Origin: a virus
IMG/VR virus record: IMGVR_UViG_3300003885_000024
Coordinates: 1 to 32,682 of that record
Direction: 5' to 3' (one strand)
Length of the DNA stretch: 32,682 nucleotides
A program made the position numbers and the translations under genes. Shown here piece after piece: positions 16,600 through 24,736 of the stretch (positions are counted from its first letter, which is position 1; the number at the start of each line of letters is the position of its first letter). The notes below the pieces were generated by a model. That model ran no database searches. It saw nothing but the letters and a program-made list of their open reading frames with translations, and was not told the origin of the DNA.

Positions 16600-19500
16600 C
16601 TATACAACACTCTCAAAAGTCTTAGACAGTTCAGAGTTGCCAGACGCAGAAGCGAGTTGTTGTAAGACCACACGAATCTGCTCTTTTACTACACGCTCTG
16701 CAACAGCCTCAAATTCAGAAGTGAATTCCTTGGCTGCACTTGCAACACCCTTAACATCAACTTTAATTTCACTCATCGTCTCGATGTCAATACCAACGCC
16801 CTCTTTCATGGCACCTGCTATTGTAGTCATCTCGTCGCTAAGAGTTCCCATACTTTCTTGTGTCTTGCTAGCCACTTCGTTGTTTACAGCAATAGCCTCA
16901 GTATTCTCTCCTAATCCTTCTACTACTAAAGGCTCTTCTGCATCTTCGACAGCTAATTCTGCGGCCTGCTGTGTTTGTACATCGACAGCATTGGTAATAG
17001 CGTCTACCCGTTCACCAAGAGCATTAACAGCCTCGGTTGTCTGAATAATAGCCTCTCTTGCCCCTTCTCCTTCAGCAACAGCAACAGAAGCATTTTGTTG
17101 TGATGTCGCAGTTTCTCTTTGTGTGTCGGCTACTACCTGCATTTGTGTTGCAAAATCAGATATACCTTGGCTAGCCAATATCATATCAGCCCCACCCTGT
17201 TTCATGTCTGTAGATGCGACTCTAGTTTGTTCAGTTGATTGTTCTGTTGCGTCAGCGGCCATTCTTATTTCGGAAGCAGCTTGTTGGATATCAGAGGCAG
17301 AAGAAGAAATCTGTTCGAATACTCGCGGAGCAGACTCGGTTTCTGGAACACGCTCTGGAACTGGCGTTAACCGCAGTATTGTATCCTGCAATCCCTGGCT
17401 CAAACCCGGCACCAATTTCTCTGGTTGTCGAGCAACCGATGGGAACTGTATTAATGTTTGGATACTTTCCGATAAGTCTGTGAGAGGGCGATTCAGAGCA
17501 CCTATAAAATCGATTTCTTTTATAGCTGGTTGTTTGGCTTGTTCCTGTAGTGCCTGTGCGGTAGCGCGAGCGACAGCCTCAGAATCAAGACCACTTTTAC
17601 CAATAAGTTTAGGAATATCAAAAATGAAACCATCAAATTTATCAAGCATCCTTGACAGGGCACCACTAGCAACTGCACCTGAGATATCACCACTGAAAAG
17701 CTGTCTCCTAGCAGAATCCGCAGCCATAGTTGCGGCTACTTGTCTCATTGTCTCAAACACATTTTCTATTCTGCCTCCGAAAACTGCCGACTGTGCAGTA
17801 TTTCTATCAAGGATTTTTTGTTGAGTGCTAACCGCCTCTGGAACAGGACGTCGTTGTGTAAAAGCACGCCCTTCTGGTGTTACTGTTACGTTAAGAGCAC
17901 TAAGTCCTTTCCTTAAATCCCCTTGAGTCAAAGCAGATGTGAACACTTTTATAGCATCAGTGCTTTTTACTAATGCATCAGCAAAAAACTGTGCTGGTTC
18001 TACAAAAGCTTGGGAAACATCTATAGATATTTGTGCTTCGGCAAGTTGACGCTGTCTGTTCATTTGTTCAACGATTTCACCGCTCAATTCTGATATTCTT
18101 CTTGCACCGGCTTCATCAGTAGGTAATCCGGCATCTCTTCTTCTTCCTTGTAAGTCAGCAAACGCTTGTGGAGATAATTCTGCTGATTTCTTGAGTAGTT
18201 CAAAAATGGCTTGTAAATTTATTAGTTTCTCACCAGTTTCTCCCAATTCTCGTCTTAACGCATTACTCGCAATCCCACCATCTTTCGTAGCTTCATTTAC
18301 TTTCCTAAATATGTTAGCATAATCTTCAGTGGTGGGGATAAGGTCGTTCAAAATATTTCCTATTAATTTAGTATTTGTTCCAAAGTCTATGATAGCTTGT
18401 TGAGCACCTACCGTACCTAACTCAATATCTGCTAATCCACCAGTATCTATACCAATTGCTTCTAGGCTTTTGGTTAGATTGTTTGCTATAGTTGTTGCCA
18501 AATTCGCAGTACCAATATCCTTAATCGCCAATAATTCTAGACCAGACAGCTCTAAATTCAATTGTTGATTTTGCGCATTTATCCATTTTGTAAAAATAGT
18601 TATTGATGCATCAAAAAATGGCTGTTGACCGCCAAGCGCATCTGCCATAGCTTTTTCTAGAATGTCTGAATCTGGTAATAACCCACCTTTTTCAGTAAGT
18701 GCTGACCTTAGCTGTCCTGCTATATTGCCTGCTGTGGCCCTGAAAAGGGCTTTAGCCTCTGGAGGAAGTTTTTTTGGCAACGTTTTCTCAAACTCTTTCA
18801 AAAAATCGTCGAAAACATCAAATGGATCAACCTTTTGATCTTTTAATAGAGACACTAACGAATCTGACTTAGCTTTGCTCGCTACTATTGAATCAAAAAA
18901 AGAATCTAAACCTTTACCTATGTCAATTACATTTGTCGCAAATCCCTCTAGTCCCTTGAAACGACTTATGTCAAAAAAGTCTCCAAGTTGTCCAGAGCTT
19001 ACTATGTTTCTGACAGCTTTTTCGGAAACATCCGTATCGGGTAGGGGTATACCTATACCTCTGCCTATATTTTGGCTAAGTTTGTTGAATGTTTGCACAT
19101 TAGATTCAATTGCTCTTGCGGCCTTACCAACCGAATCACTCAACAGACCAAGTTGACTACTAAGTTGAATGGGTACGTTCAATGTACGAAAGTCACTAGA
19201 AGCTTTTTCGATAGCGTTCGCAAGTTTACTAATTTCAACATCAAGTCGTGATTGTTTTATACTACTAGCTATTTTGTTAAGACCACCAGCTTGTTTTATC
19301 ATAGCCCGACGTATACGACCAGCAGCTTCAATATTGCCACCAAATGATTGAGCAAGTAACTGATCCAATCCACTTTCGAGTCCTGTTCCTCCAAATTCTT
19401 GTATGGCAGATCGAATAATTTCGTTTAGCAAATCTGGATTATTTCCGACAATATCTTCAGTCATTTGTTGTGCATCGGCATCACTAATTGCGAACAATCC

Positions 19501-21636
19501 TTCGCCTTGGAATAAATTACCAAGCCCCGCAACGACACTGGCCATTGACCCTGAAAGTCCTTCTTCGAATCGATCTGCTGATTCTTGTATAGCATCTATA
19601 GAGATTACTCCTAATCCTCCAACAGTCTCTTGTAAGGAACCTATGTCACCAGCTTCGATATCTGGTACTTTAGTTTCAGACACCTTTTGCGCAGCAGTAT
19701 CTAAAATACTTTGTATATCCAAATCTACAGCCTTGGTTGCAGCAAATGTAAACGCACCAAGTGCGACAATAGCAGTAGCTAATGCTCCACCGAATGGAGT
19801 GAATAACTTAAGAGCACCACCAATGGCTCCGACAACACTTTTTCCACTGATTAGAGAACCAGCTATACCTATGATAGCAGCAGCCTTAATAAATTCGGAA
19901 GCCATCAGACCGGTAGAATCACCAGCCTCCCTGAATGATGAAGACAATTTATCTGACGCCAGAATAATAGCAGCGGCACCAGCCAATTGACCAAGTGGTG
20001 ATGTTGCAGCGCCCCTTAGCCCACCCAAAGCTCTTGCTCCAACACCACCAGCAGCAGCAGCACTTCCGGCGCTCAAACCTACACCCCCGGCCAATCTATT
20101 TTGGACACGTTGTCTAGCTGTGACACCAGCAACTCCACCAGCACTAATGGAACCAAGTACTGCTGGTATTCCGCCACCGATGCCAACAGTACTCATGAAC
20201 GCCAATGCTTTGCTAGCAGTTCCTATTGAAATAGCCAGCAATTTGAAACCAGCAGCAAATCCAATAATAGTTGTAAGTATCGGAATCACAGGTTTAATGG
20301 TATCAATAAAGAAAACAAAAGCCTTTCCTAATTGTGTTGCCCCACGAATAATTGGGACGAACAATGGTTGTGCCAATGACTGAACAAGCTTATTCATTTC
20401 TTGAACTAATATGTTCAACTGTGCTTGGAGACTTTGTAATCCTTGTTCTGCAACCCTACCAAATTCTCCAGCAGAATTATTTGCTGTGCCGATTGCATCA
20501 TTCATAACATCGATATTGCTGACTAAAGCAAGCAAACGAGAAATCTGTCGTCTGCCACCAAGCTTTGTGCCGATTTCAATTCGATCCTGAATACTGACTG
20601 TATTTTGTAGTGCAACAGCAATTCGCTTAATAGCTTCAACTGGATTTCCTGCTTCAATCGCCTCTGATATACGAATTCCTTTACCTTCTAGAAAATTAAC
20701 GATATTAGGATCAGCAAGACGAGAAGAAATCGTTTTCATAAATGTACCGACAGTCTCGGCACTTTCTCGTGTAGATTGTCGAATTGTCGTAAACACACCA
20801 ACAAATTCTCGGAATGTACCACCTATAGCTTCAAACGCAGCACCACCACGAGATATACCTTTAGCGATATCTTCTGATGACGCAGCAAATTTGTTAGACA
20901 CCGCCGTCAAAACATCAAGAACTTCAGTTGTAGATAGTCCCTCTTTTCTGAATTGATTAAGAGCAGCAATAGAACCCTGGATAGCTGCATCTATTGTTTC
21001 AAAAGAAGGAGTCAAAGGAACCTTAGACAGTGCTGATAATGATTCTGTTAATTGATCCCCGCGTTGACCAGCCTGTGCTAGCACCTGAGCAACACGAGCA
21101 AGTTCTGACGCAGACGTTCCAGTATTTGCCGCCAGATCAAGAACTGTGTTTCTCAGGCTCTCCATCTGTGGTATTGTCCGGCCCATAATTTGAGTAACCT
21201 TCAACATCGCAGCATCAAATTCAATAACTGCCGCTGTTGCCTTAGCTATTCCACCGAGAGCAGCAAATGGGACCACAGTGACAGCCAAGAATGCGGCATA
21301 CCTTTGGCCAGCTATTTTCATAGATGAGCTAAAACCATCGGCCTTTATGGAAGCCTTACCCATTCCGGCGGCGACGACCCTGGTTGACCCAGCAGCTTTT
21401 GTCTGAGACGTAGCAAGTTTATTGTTTGCAACAGTGACCTTATTCGTAGCACCTGCTAGTGTTGTAGCAGCAGCGGCTTGTACTCCAACACCAGCAGCAA
21501 CTCCACCAGCCCCAGCACCGCCAGCGACAGCAACTCCTGTTTGTGCAGAGCCCTTAACCTGCGAAAGAGCAGCCTCAACCTTTTGAAGACCGAGAATCTC
21601 TTTAATTCGAAGATTAACATCAAGCACAAATGCCAC
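16600..21636 (-). CDS. tail tape measure protein
   Basis: 1,678 aa from the GTG at 21636 (AGGG upstream). Residues ~1-110 are Ala/Gly/Val-rich, and ~115-420 match the conserved TP901/PhageMin tape-measure region (AVIEFDAAMLKVTQIMG, GTSASELARVAQVLAQAG, ALNQFRKEGLSTTEV). Hydrophobic segments lie at about 430-480 and 580-640, as expected for the part entering the host membrane. The rest is helical and Gln/Ala/Ser-rich. By the usual rule of about 1.5 angstrom per residue the tail would be near 250 nm, which implies a long-tailed sipho- or myovirus. It fixes the identity of the whole late module. Confidence 0.95.
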   Translation of the reverse strand: MAFVLDVNLRIKEILGLQKVEAALSQVKGSAQTGVAVAGGAGAGGVAAGVGVQAAAATTLAGATNKVTVANNKLATSQTKAAGSTRVVAAGMGKASIKADGFSSSMKIAGQRYAAFLAVTVVPFAALGGIAKATAAVIEFDAAMLKVTQIMGRTIPQMESLRNTVLDLAANTGTSASELARVAQVLAQAGQRGDQLTESLSALSKVPLTPSFETIDAAIQGSIAALNQFRKEGLSTTEVLDVLTAVSNKFAASSEDIAKGISRGGAAFEAIGGTFREFVGVFTTIRQSTRESAETVGTFMKTISSRLADPNIVNFLEGKGIRISEAIEAGNPVEAIKRIAVALQNTVSIQDRIEIGTKLGGRRQISRLLALVSNIDVMNDAIGTANNSAGEFGRVAEQGLQSLQAQLNILVQEMNKLVQSLAQPLFVPIIRGATQLGKAFVFFIDTIKPVIPILTTIIGFAAGFKLLAISIGTASKALAFMSTVGIGGGIPAVLGSISAGGVAGVTARQRVQNRLAGGVGLSAGSAAAAGGVGARALGGLRGAATSPLGQLAGAAAIILASDKLSSSFREAGDSTGLMASEFIKAAAIIGIAGSLISGKSVVGAIGGALKLFTPFGGALATAIVALGAFTFAATKAVDLDIQSILDTAAQKVSETKVPDIEAGDIGSLQETVGGLGVISIDAIQESADRFEEGLSGSMASVVAGLGNLFQGEGLFAISDADAQQMTEDIVGNNPDLLNEIIRSAIQEFGGTGLESGLDQLLAQSFGGNIEAAGRIRRAMIKQAGGLNKIASSIKQSRLDVEISKLANAIEKASSDFRTLNVPIQLSSQLGLLSDSVGKAARAIESNVQTFNKLSQNIGRGIGIPLPDTDVSEKAVRNIVSSGQLGDFFDISRFKGLEGFATNVIDIGKGLDSFFDSIVASKAKSDSLVSLLKDQKVDPFDVFDDFLKEFEKTLPKKLPPEAKALFRATAGNIAGQLRSALTEKGGLLPDSDILEKAMADALGGQQPFFDASITIFTKWINAQNQQLNLELSGLELLAIKDIGTANLATTIANNLTKSLEAIGIDTGGLADIELGTVGAQQAIIDFGTNTKLIGNILNDLIPTTEDYANIFRKVNEATKDGGIASNALRRELGETGEKLINLQAIFELLKKSAELSPQAFADLQGRRRDAGLPTDEAGARRISELSGEIVEQMNRQRQLAEAQISIDVSQAFVEPAQFFADALVKSTDAIKVFTSALTQGDLRKGLSALNVTVTPEGRAFTQRRPVPEAVSTQQKILDRNTAQSAVFGGRIENVFETMRQVAATMAADSARRQLFSGDISGAVASGALSRMLDKFDGFIFDIPKLIGKSGLDSEAVARATAQALQEQAKQPAIKEIDFIGALNRPLTDLSESIQTLIQFPSVARQPEKLVPGLSQGLQDTILRLTPVPERVPETESAPRVFEQISSSASDIQQAASEIRMAADATEQSTEQTRVASTDMKQGGADMILASQGISDFATQMQVVADTQRETATSQQNASVAVAEGEGAREAIIQTTEAVNALGERVDAITNAVDVQTQQAAELAVEDAEEPLVVEGLGENTEAIAVNNEVASKTQESMGTLSDEMTTIAGAMKEGVGIDIETMSEIKVDVKGVASAAKEFTSEFEAVAERVVKEQIRVVLQQLASASGNSELSKTFESVV

Positions 21637-21648
21637 TTATATCACGCC

Positions 21649-22590
21649 CTAACTTTTTAGTTTTGTAGTAGTTTTCTTTGTTTTACTCTTTTTGGGATTA
21701 GCTTTTTTGACTTTTGTTTTATTCGTCTTCTTTGCTACTTTAACTTTTACACCAATAGTCCCAACCACTACTTCTTCACCACTTTCATCATCTATAAACG
21801 GTTGCGAAGCATCTACTAGCAAATTTCCCTTTTCGTCAACGGGACGACCAAACGTATCGACCATCTGTCCTTCTCGGTCAACATATCTTCCATCCTTATT
21901 CACCAGCCTGCCATCACGATCTGTCATTGTACCATCACTTCGAACATAGCGTCCATCATCGTCAATCATACCTGCATCTTTAAGCCATTTCATCTCAAAC
22001 ATGCTTTTGTGCATGTCGGTCTCTAACCCATAGACCATATTTGCCAAAGCTCTGGCACCATCCATCAGTGCTGTTTCATCTTGTCGATCAACGTATTCTG
22101 TATGGTTTTTCAGAACAGGAACACCAGTGTCAACAGAAACAAAACACTTAACCAGTAAAAACTCAAAACGAAAATTTTCCGCCTGAGATTCTACTGTGGC
22201 AGAATCAAATGCCTGTCTCTTGGCGTGCTTTTCCATAATCAATTGTCTCTTTTCTGCCATCTGTATAGCCAACGCTCTACCTTCGGATAGTTTAATACCA
22301 CCCTTTTTAAGCATTAACTCTTGAGCACGAATTTCAAGAGCCAGTTTTTCAACCTCAATAGCATCCCCCAAAGTCCATATACCCATCTTGGTCAGATACT
22401 CTTCGAGTTCTGCCCGAAGCAATAGTCTGTTGGTAGGATTTTGCGATCCACTACGAATCAGAGATGCCATTTTCAGATTGTATGCCATGTTCGCTTCCTG
22501 ATTGATTTTGTTGGTTGGTCGTACAACTGCCAATTTCAATTCTTTTCCATCAACATCTACTGTGTTGACCAACGTCCTTTTAGTTTCCAT
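21649..22590 (-). CDS. pre-tape-measure protein with heptapeptide repeats
   Basis: 313 aa from the ATG at 22590 (GGAGG eight bases before it); the TTG at 22605 would spoil that site. Residues 1-200 are helical with a short beta start (VDVDGKELKLAVVRP). Residues 212-260 are seven exact-length seven-residue repeats of the form D-G-x-x-V-x-x. The C-terminus is strongly basic (KKTNKTKVKKANPKKSK). Its place just upstream of the tape measure is that of a tail-assembly chaperone or a tail-tube-associated protein, but no frameshift site joining it to its neighbour was found. Function is unassigned. Confidence 0.7.
   Translation of the reverse strand: METKRTLVNTVDVDGKELKLAVVRPTNKINQEANMAYNLKMASLIRSGSQNPTNRLLLRAELEEYLTKMGIWTLGDAIEVEKLALEIRAQELMLKKGGIKLSEGRALAIQMAEKRQLIMEKHAKRQAFDSATVESQAENFRFEFLLVKCFVSVDTGVPVLKNHTEYVDRQDETALMDGARALANMVYGLETDMHKSMFEMKWLKDAGMIDDDGRYVRSDGTMTDRDGRLVNKDGRYVDREGQMVDTFGRPVDEKGNLLVDASQPFIDDESGEEVVVGTIGVKVKVAKKTNKTKVKKANPKKSKTKKTTTKLKS
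21811..21957 (-). repeat. seven tandem 21-base coding repeats (heptapeptide xGxxVxx)
   Basis: Encoded units in order: DGRYVRS, DGTMTDR, DGRLVNK, DGRYVDR, EGQMVDT, FGRPVDE, KGNLLVD. The Gly is invariant and the spacing never changes, while codons differ, so the repeat is old or under protein-level selection, not a fresh slippage product. Confidence 0.9.
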
Positions 22591-22948
22591 CGGTTTTTCC
22601 TCCAAAGTCCATACGATACCCTTCGAACTCTACACGGTGTAGGTCTATTTCCATACCCAATGCACGTGATTGGGCATTTCCTTTGTCAAGGATGTTCTTG
22701 CGAACTTGATCCCATAGTATACGGTTTGCTTTTTGCTCTGTGGTAATTTGATCTTCTGGTAAACTGTGACCCCATAGATCAAAACCAAACGTATTTTCGA
22801 ATTCAGCCAAAGCAGAAATAAAGCAAGTTCTAAATTTCTTGTGCGATATTTTCTTCAAGCGTTCTTGTGAGTCTTTTGAAATGCGCCCCTTTTGAGCTTC
22901 TTTTTGTGTTCGTCTTAATACAGCTAACTCTTCCTCTTTCATAGACAT
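22580..22948 (-). CDS. small tail-module protein
   Basis: 122 aa from the ATG at 22948, chosen for AAGGGG six bases upstream; the longer frame to 22984 would overlap the previous gene by 26 bases. Mostly helical and charged, with KFRTCFISALAEFENTFGFDLWG in the middle and ILDKGNAQSRALGMEIDLHRVEFEGYRMDF near the end. I have seen comparable KGN...R...Y...W/GY endings in phage tail-cluster proteins but cannot name the family. The stop overlaps the next start by 11 bases in a +1 relation, so a conventional -1 frameshift fusion is not possible here. It may be a tail-assembly chaperone by position. Confidence 0.7.
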   Translation of the reverse strand: MSMKEEELAVLRRTQKEAQKGRISKDSQERLKKISHKKFRTCFISALAEFENTFGFDLWGHSLPEDQITTEQKANRILWDQVRKNILDKGNAQSRALGMEIDLHRVEFEGYRMDFGGKTDGN

Positions 22949-22958
22949 AACTATCCCC

Positions 22959-24041
22959 TTACCTATGACTAATATTTTTGACATGTTTTCTCTGTTTATC
23001 CATTAGCTGTTGTCGCATTTCATTTTGACTATCTGGCATATCTTGTTCCTTGATAGCACCCTTTCGTTCTAACAATTTTTGACGAGCCCTAAGCTGAGTA
23101 CGAGCACCAGGATCATTCATTTTGTAAATCTTCTTGGCCCCATCTTGATCAGCCATAATAAACTCTTCATTGCGACCTGGTTTATTTGGTTTATTAATCT
23201 TATTCTTTTGTGTTCCACCCTCTATTTTTTCACCCTGACGAATAAACCATGAATCCAACAAATCGTCGTCATAAACAATATCACTTGAAGGGCGTTCAAA
23301 CGCAGAATAAACAGAATCATAGATAGTTGACCAATATGCTAACTCCCTTTGATTTAACGACCATGCCGAAACTGGATTCGAGAACAAGTCATTGGTACTC
23401 TTTGCTATCTCCCAATGCATTCTCCATTGCTGTGATCTAGCTAGTGATCTTATGAAACTAATCGGTATACGCGATGTATAAAAGAAAGCACTACAAAGTT
23501 GACTTATCAACCCTGTATCACTATAGTTATCAAATTCTTCTTTGGTGTTCCAGAAATGCTGTCCATCTTCTCTCTCTGCTATCTGTCCAATTAAAAATCT
23601 TTGTTGACAAATTTCAGCATGAGCTTCTGCACTATTCTGTAACAGACTGTGTCGTTTGTTTAATCGTTCAACCAAAGCATCCTCAGCACGACGCAAAAGG
23701 GAACGAGCTTGTTCTAGCCGTGTTGTGTTGAACAAGAAATCCAACAATCCACGCCTGATTGTTTGAATATCTTTTTGTATCCCTTCAATTTTTTCTTCCT
23801 CATCTAAACTCCATCGTTCTAACTCGATGAGGCTCTGGAGTAGTTCGTCTTCAGGAGGTAGACCAATGACAGCAGCGCGTTGACGCTCTGTTTCGTAAAC
23901 CATAGCAGCTTGTGTCTGTTCTTTTGGGGTGGGAGGATGGAGTAGAAGTGAGACAAGACTTCCCTCTTGGGTGCTGACAGTTACAGGGATATATCCCCAA
24001 CTGATCCTGGCAATAAGCCGTTCTTTTGCGGCTGCATCCAT
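22959..24041 (-). CDS. first gene of the visible tail run, unrecognised
   Basis: 360 aa; AAGGTG lies six bases before the ATG. The protein is helical and highly charged. A beta-like opening (ISWGYIPVTVSTQEGSLVSLLLHPPTP) is followed by helices with many Glu/Gln/Arg (QARSLLRRAEDALVERLNKR), then a Trp/Tyr-rich middle (QWRMHWEIAKSTNDLF) and a basic tail ending in KNISHR. No enzyme or membrane motif. It is separated from the tRNA genes by about 110 bases holding a GGTGTATAA element. A tail-assembly role is suggested only by its position two genes upstream of the tape-measure neighbour. Confidence 0.7.
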   Translation of the reverse strand: MDAAAKERLIARISWGYIPVTVSTQEGSLVSLLLHPPTPKEQTQAAMVYETERQRAAVIGLPPEDELLQSLIELERWSLDEEEKIEGIQKDIQTIRRGLLDFLFNTTRLEQARSLLRRAEDALVERLNKRHSLLQNSAEAHAEICQQRFLIGQIAEREDGQHFWNTKEEFDNYSDTGLISQLCSAFFYTSRIPISFIRSLARSQQWRMHWEIAKSTNDLFSNPVSAWSLNQRELAYWSTIYDSVYSAFERPSSDIVYDDDLLDSWFIRQGEKIEGGTQKNKINKPNKPGRNEEFIMADQDGAKKIYKMNDPGARTQLRARQKLLERKGAIKEQDMPDSQNEMRQQLMDKQRKHVKNISHR

Positions 24042-24111
24042 CTAACACCTTCCCAGTTCCAAAGTATACAGTGGTACTGTCTATCCAGACCTAAGTCCTA
24101 TCCTACAAATC

Positions 24112-24120
24112 TTATACACC
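24112..24120 (-). promoter_or_regulatory. GGTGTATAA element, putative late promoter of the tail run
   Basis: Fourth exact copy of the motif, 71 bases upstream of the first tail gene (ATG at 24041) and 33 bases downstream of tRNA-Gln. A separate TATAAT about 25 bases further upstream could be a second start. This is the best-placed candidate for the start of the late tail transcript. Confidence 0.5.
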
Positions 24121-24152
24121 ATATTGATGATAAAAATAAGTGATTATACTAA

Positions 24153-24223
24153 CAGTCCTACCAAGAATCGAACTCGGACTTATTGGGCCAAAACCAATCG
24201 GGCTTCCATTACACCATAGGACT
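24153..24223 (-). tRNA. tRNA-Gln (UUG)
   Basis: Cloverleaf on the - strand: acceptor AGTCCTA/TAGGACT, anticodon stem ATTGG/CCAAT with loop TTTTGGC (anticodon UUG), T-arm CCGAG/CTTGG with TTCGATT loop, discriminator G as in tRNA-Gln. The D stem has one mismatch. CCA is not encoded. Confidence 0.9.
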
Positions 24224-24227
24224 AAAA

Positions 24228-24315
24228 CGGAAGATAGACGAATCGAACGCATGACGCTCATCACGTCACCCCGGTTTTCAAGACCGGTTGGGACTCCATT
24301 ATCCAGGTACCCTCC
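24228..24315 (-). tRNA. tRNA-Ser (UGA)
   Basis: 88 bases with the long variable arm expected of serine tRNAs (TGACG...CGTCA). The anticodon stem CCGGT/ACCGG closes loop CTTGAAA, giving anticodon UGA. The acceptor GGAGGGT/ATCTTCC uses two G-U pairs, and the T stem has one mismatch. Discriminator G, CCA not encoded. Confidence 0.9.
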
Positions 24316-24323
24316 AGTGCGCA

Positions 24324-24360
24324 CAAAAAAACCGAACAACCATCGAAGGATCGTCCGGTT
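24324..24360 (-). terminator. strong terminator-like hairpin just upstream of tRNA-Ser
   Basis: On the - strand AACCGGACGATC pairs with GGTTGTTCGGTT over 12 positions with several G-U pairs, loop of 7, followed by seven T. Only about eight bases separate the T run from the 5' end of tRNA-Ser, so tRNA-Ser and tRNA-Gln must come from readthrough or from a start inside this region. Confidence 0.75.
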
Positions 24361-24393
24361 CTGTGTGTTTGATTGTACGTGAATCTACATAGT

Positions 24394-24456
24394 CTACCCC
24401 AGACGGCCCTTTGACCGTTGATTACTGGATTGGGATGACTGTTGTTTTAGCTTCAT
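24394..24456 (-). CDS. possible 20-aa peptide
   Basis: ATG at 24456 with GGAG six bases upstream, encoding MKLKQQSSQSSNQRSKGRLG, a basic Gln/Ser-rich peptide. It is the only start with a good ribosome site in the ~290-base gene-free stretch 24316-24604. It could be a leader peptide or chance. Confidence 0.25.
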   Translation of the reverse strand: MKLKQQSSQSSNQRSKGRLG

Positions 24457-24519
24457 TTCGTTCTCCGTTTTGTGATTGCCCCTTACACACATCAGTCTAG
24501 TCAGTTTTGACGAGAGGTG

Positions 24520-24560
24520 ATAGACAATCTTACATACTTTTATACACAATCATAGACAAT
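24520..24560. repeat. 9-bp direct repeat ATAGACAAT, copies 32 bp apart
   Basis: Copies at 24520-24528 and 24552-24560, in the same orientation and about three helical turns apart, flanking TGTGTATAA on the - strand (a one-base variant of the putative late promoter motif). The arrangement looks like an operator pair around a promoter, but it is based on two copies only. The rest of 24361-24604 shows no gene. Confidence 0.35.
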
Positions 24561-24604
24561 AACATAGTCACTTCCATCTTTTTTTTGACGGTATTTCTAT
24601 CCAA

Positions 24605-24679
24605 TAGGCTTGGGGGGAGTCGAACCCCCGACTACCGGTCCCAGTGACCGGCGCTCTAACCCGACTGAGCTACAAGCCC
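24605..24679 (-). tRNA. tRNA with anticodon CUG by standard numbering, lacking U33
   Basis: The cloverleaf is otherwise perfect: acceptor GGGCTTG/CAAGCCT with one G-U pair, D stem GCTC/GAGC, anticodon stem CCGGT/ACCGG, T-arm GGGGG/CCCCC with TTCGACT, discriminator A. The seven-base loop is CACTGGG. Position 33 is therefore A, where nearly all tRNAs have U, and bases 34-36 are CUG (Gln). A discriminator A is not the Gln identity base, so the amino acid is uncertain. CCA not encoded. Confidence 0.8.
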
Positions 24680-24736
24680 TAAAGTCTATACTCGGAGTTT
24701 CACCGATACTATCAGTTTGGAAGCTGCTGTTAAACA

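Noticed and set aside
16577-21660. Several + strand ORFs of 60-230 codons opposite the tape-measure gene
   Set aside because: They mirror the codon pattern of the long - strand gene, have no ribosome sites and encode low-complexity Ala/Ser/Pro sequence; the tape-measure assignment is certain.
22580-22590. Programmed -1 frameshift between the two genes upstream of the tape measure, as in lambda G/GT
   Set aside because: The second gene lies in the +1 frame, has its own ATG and ribosome site, and no slippery heptamer fits.
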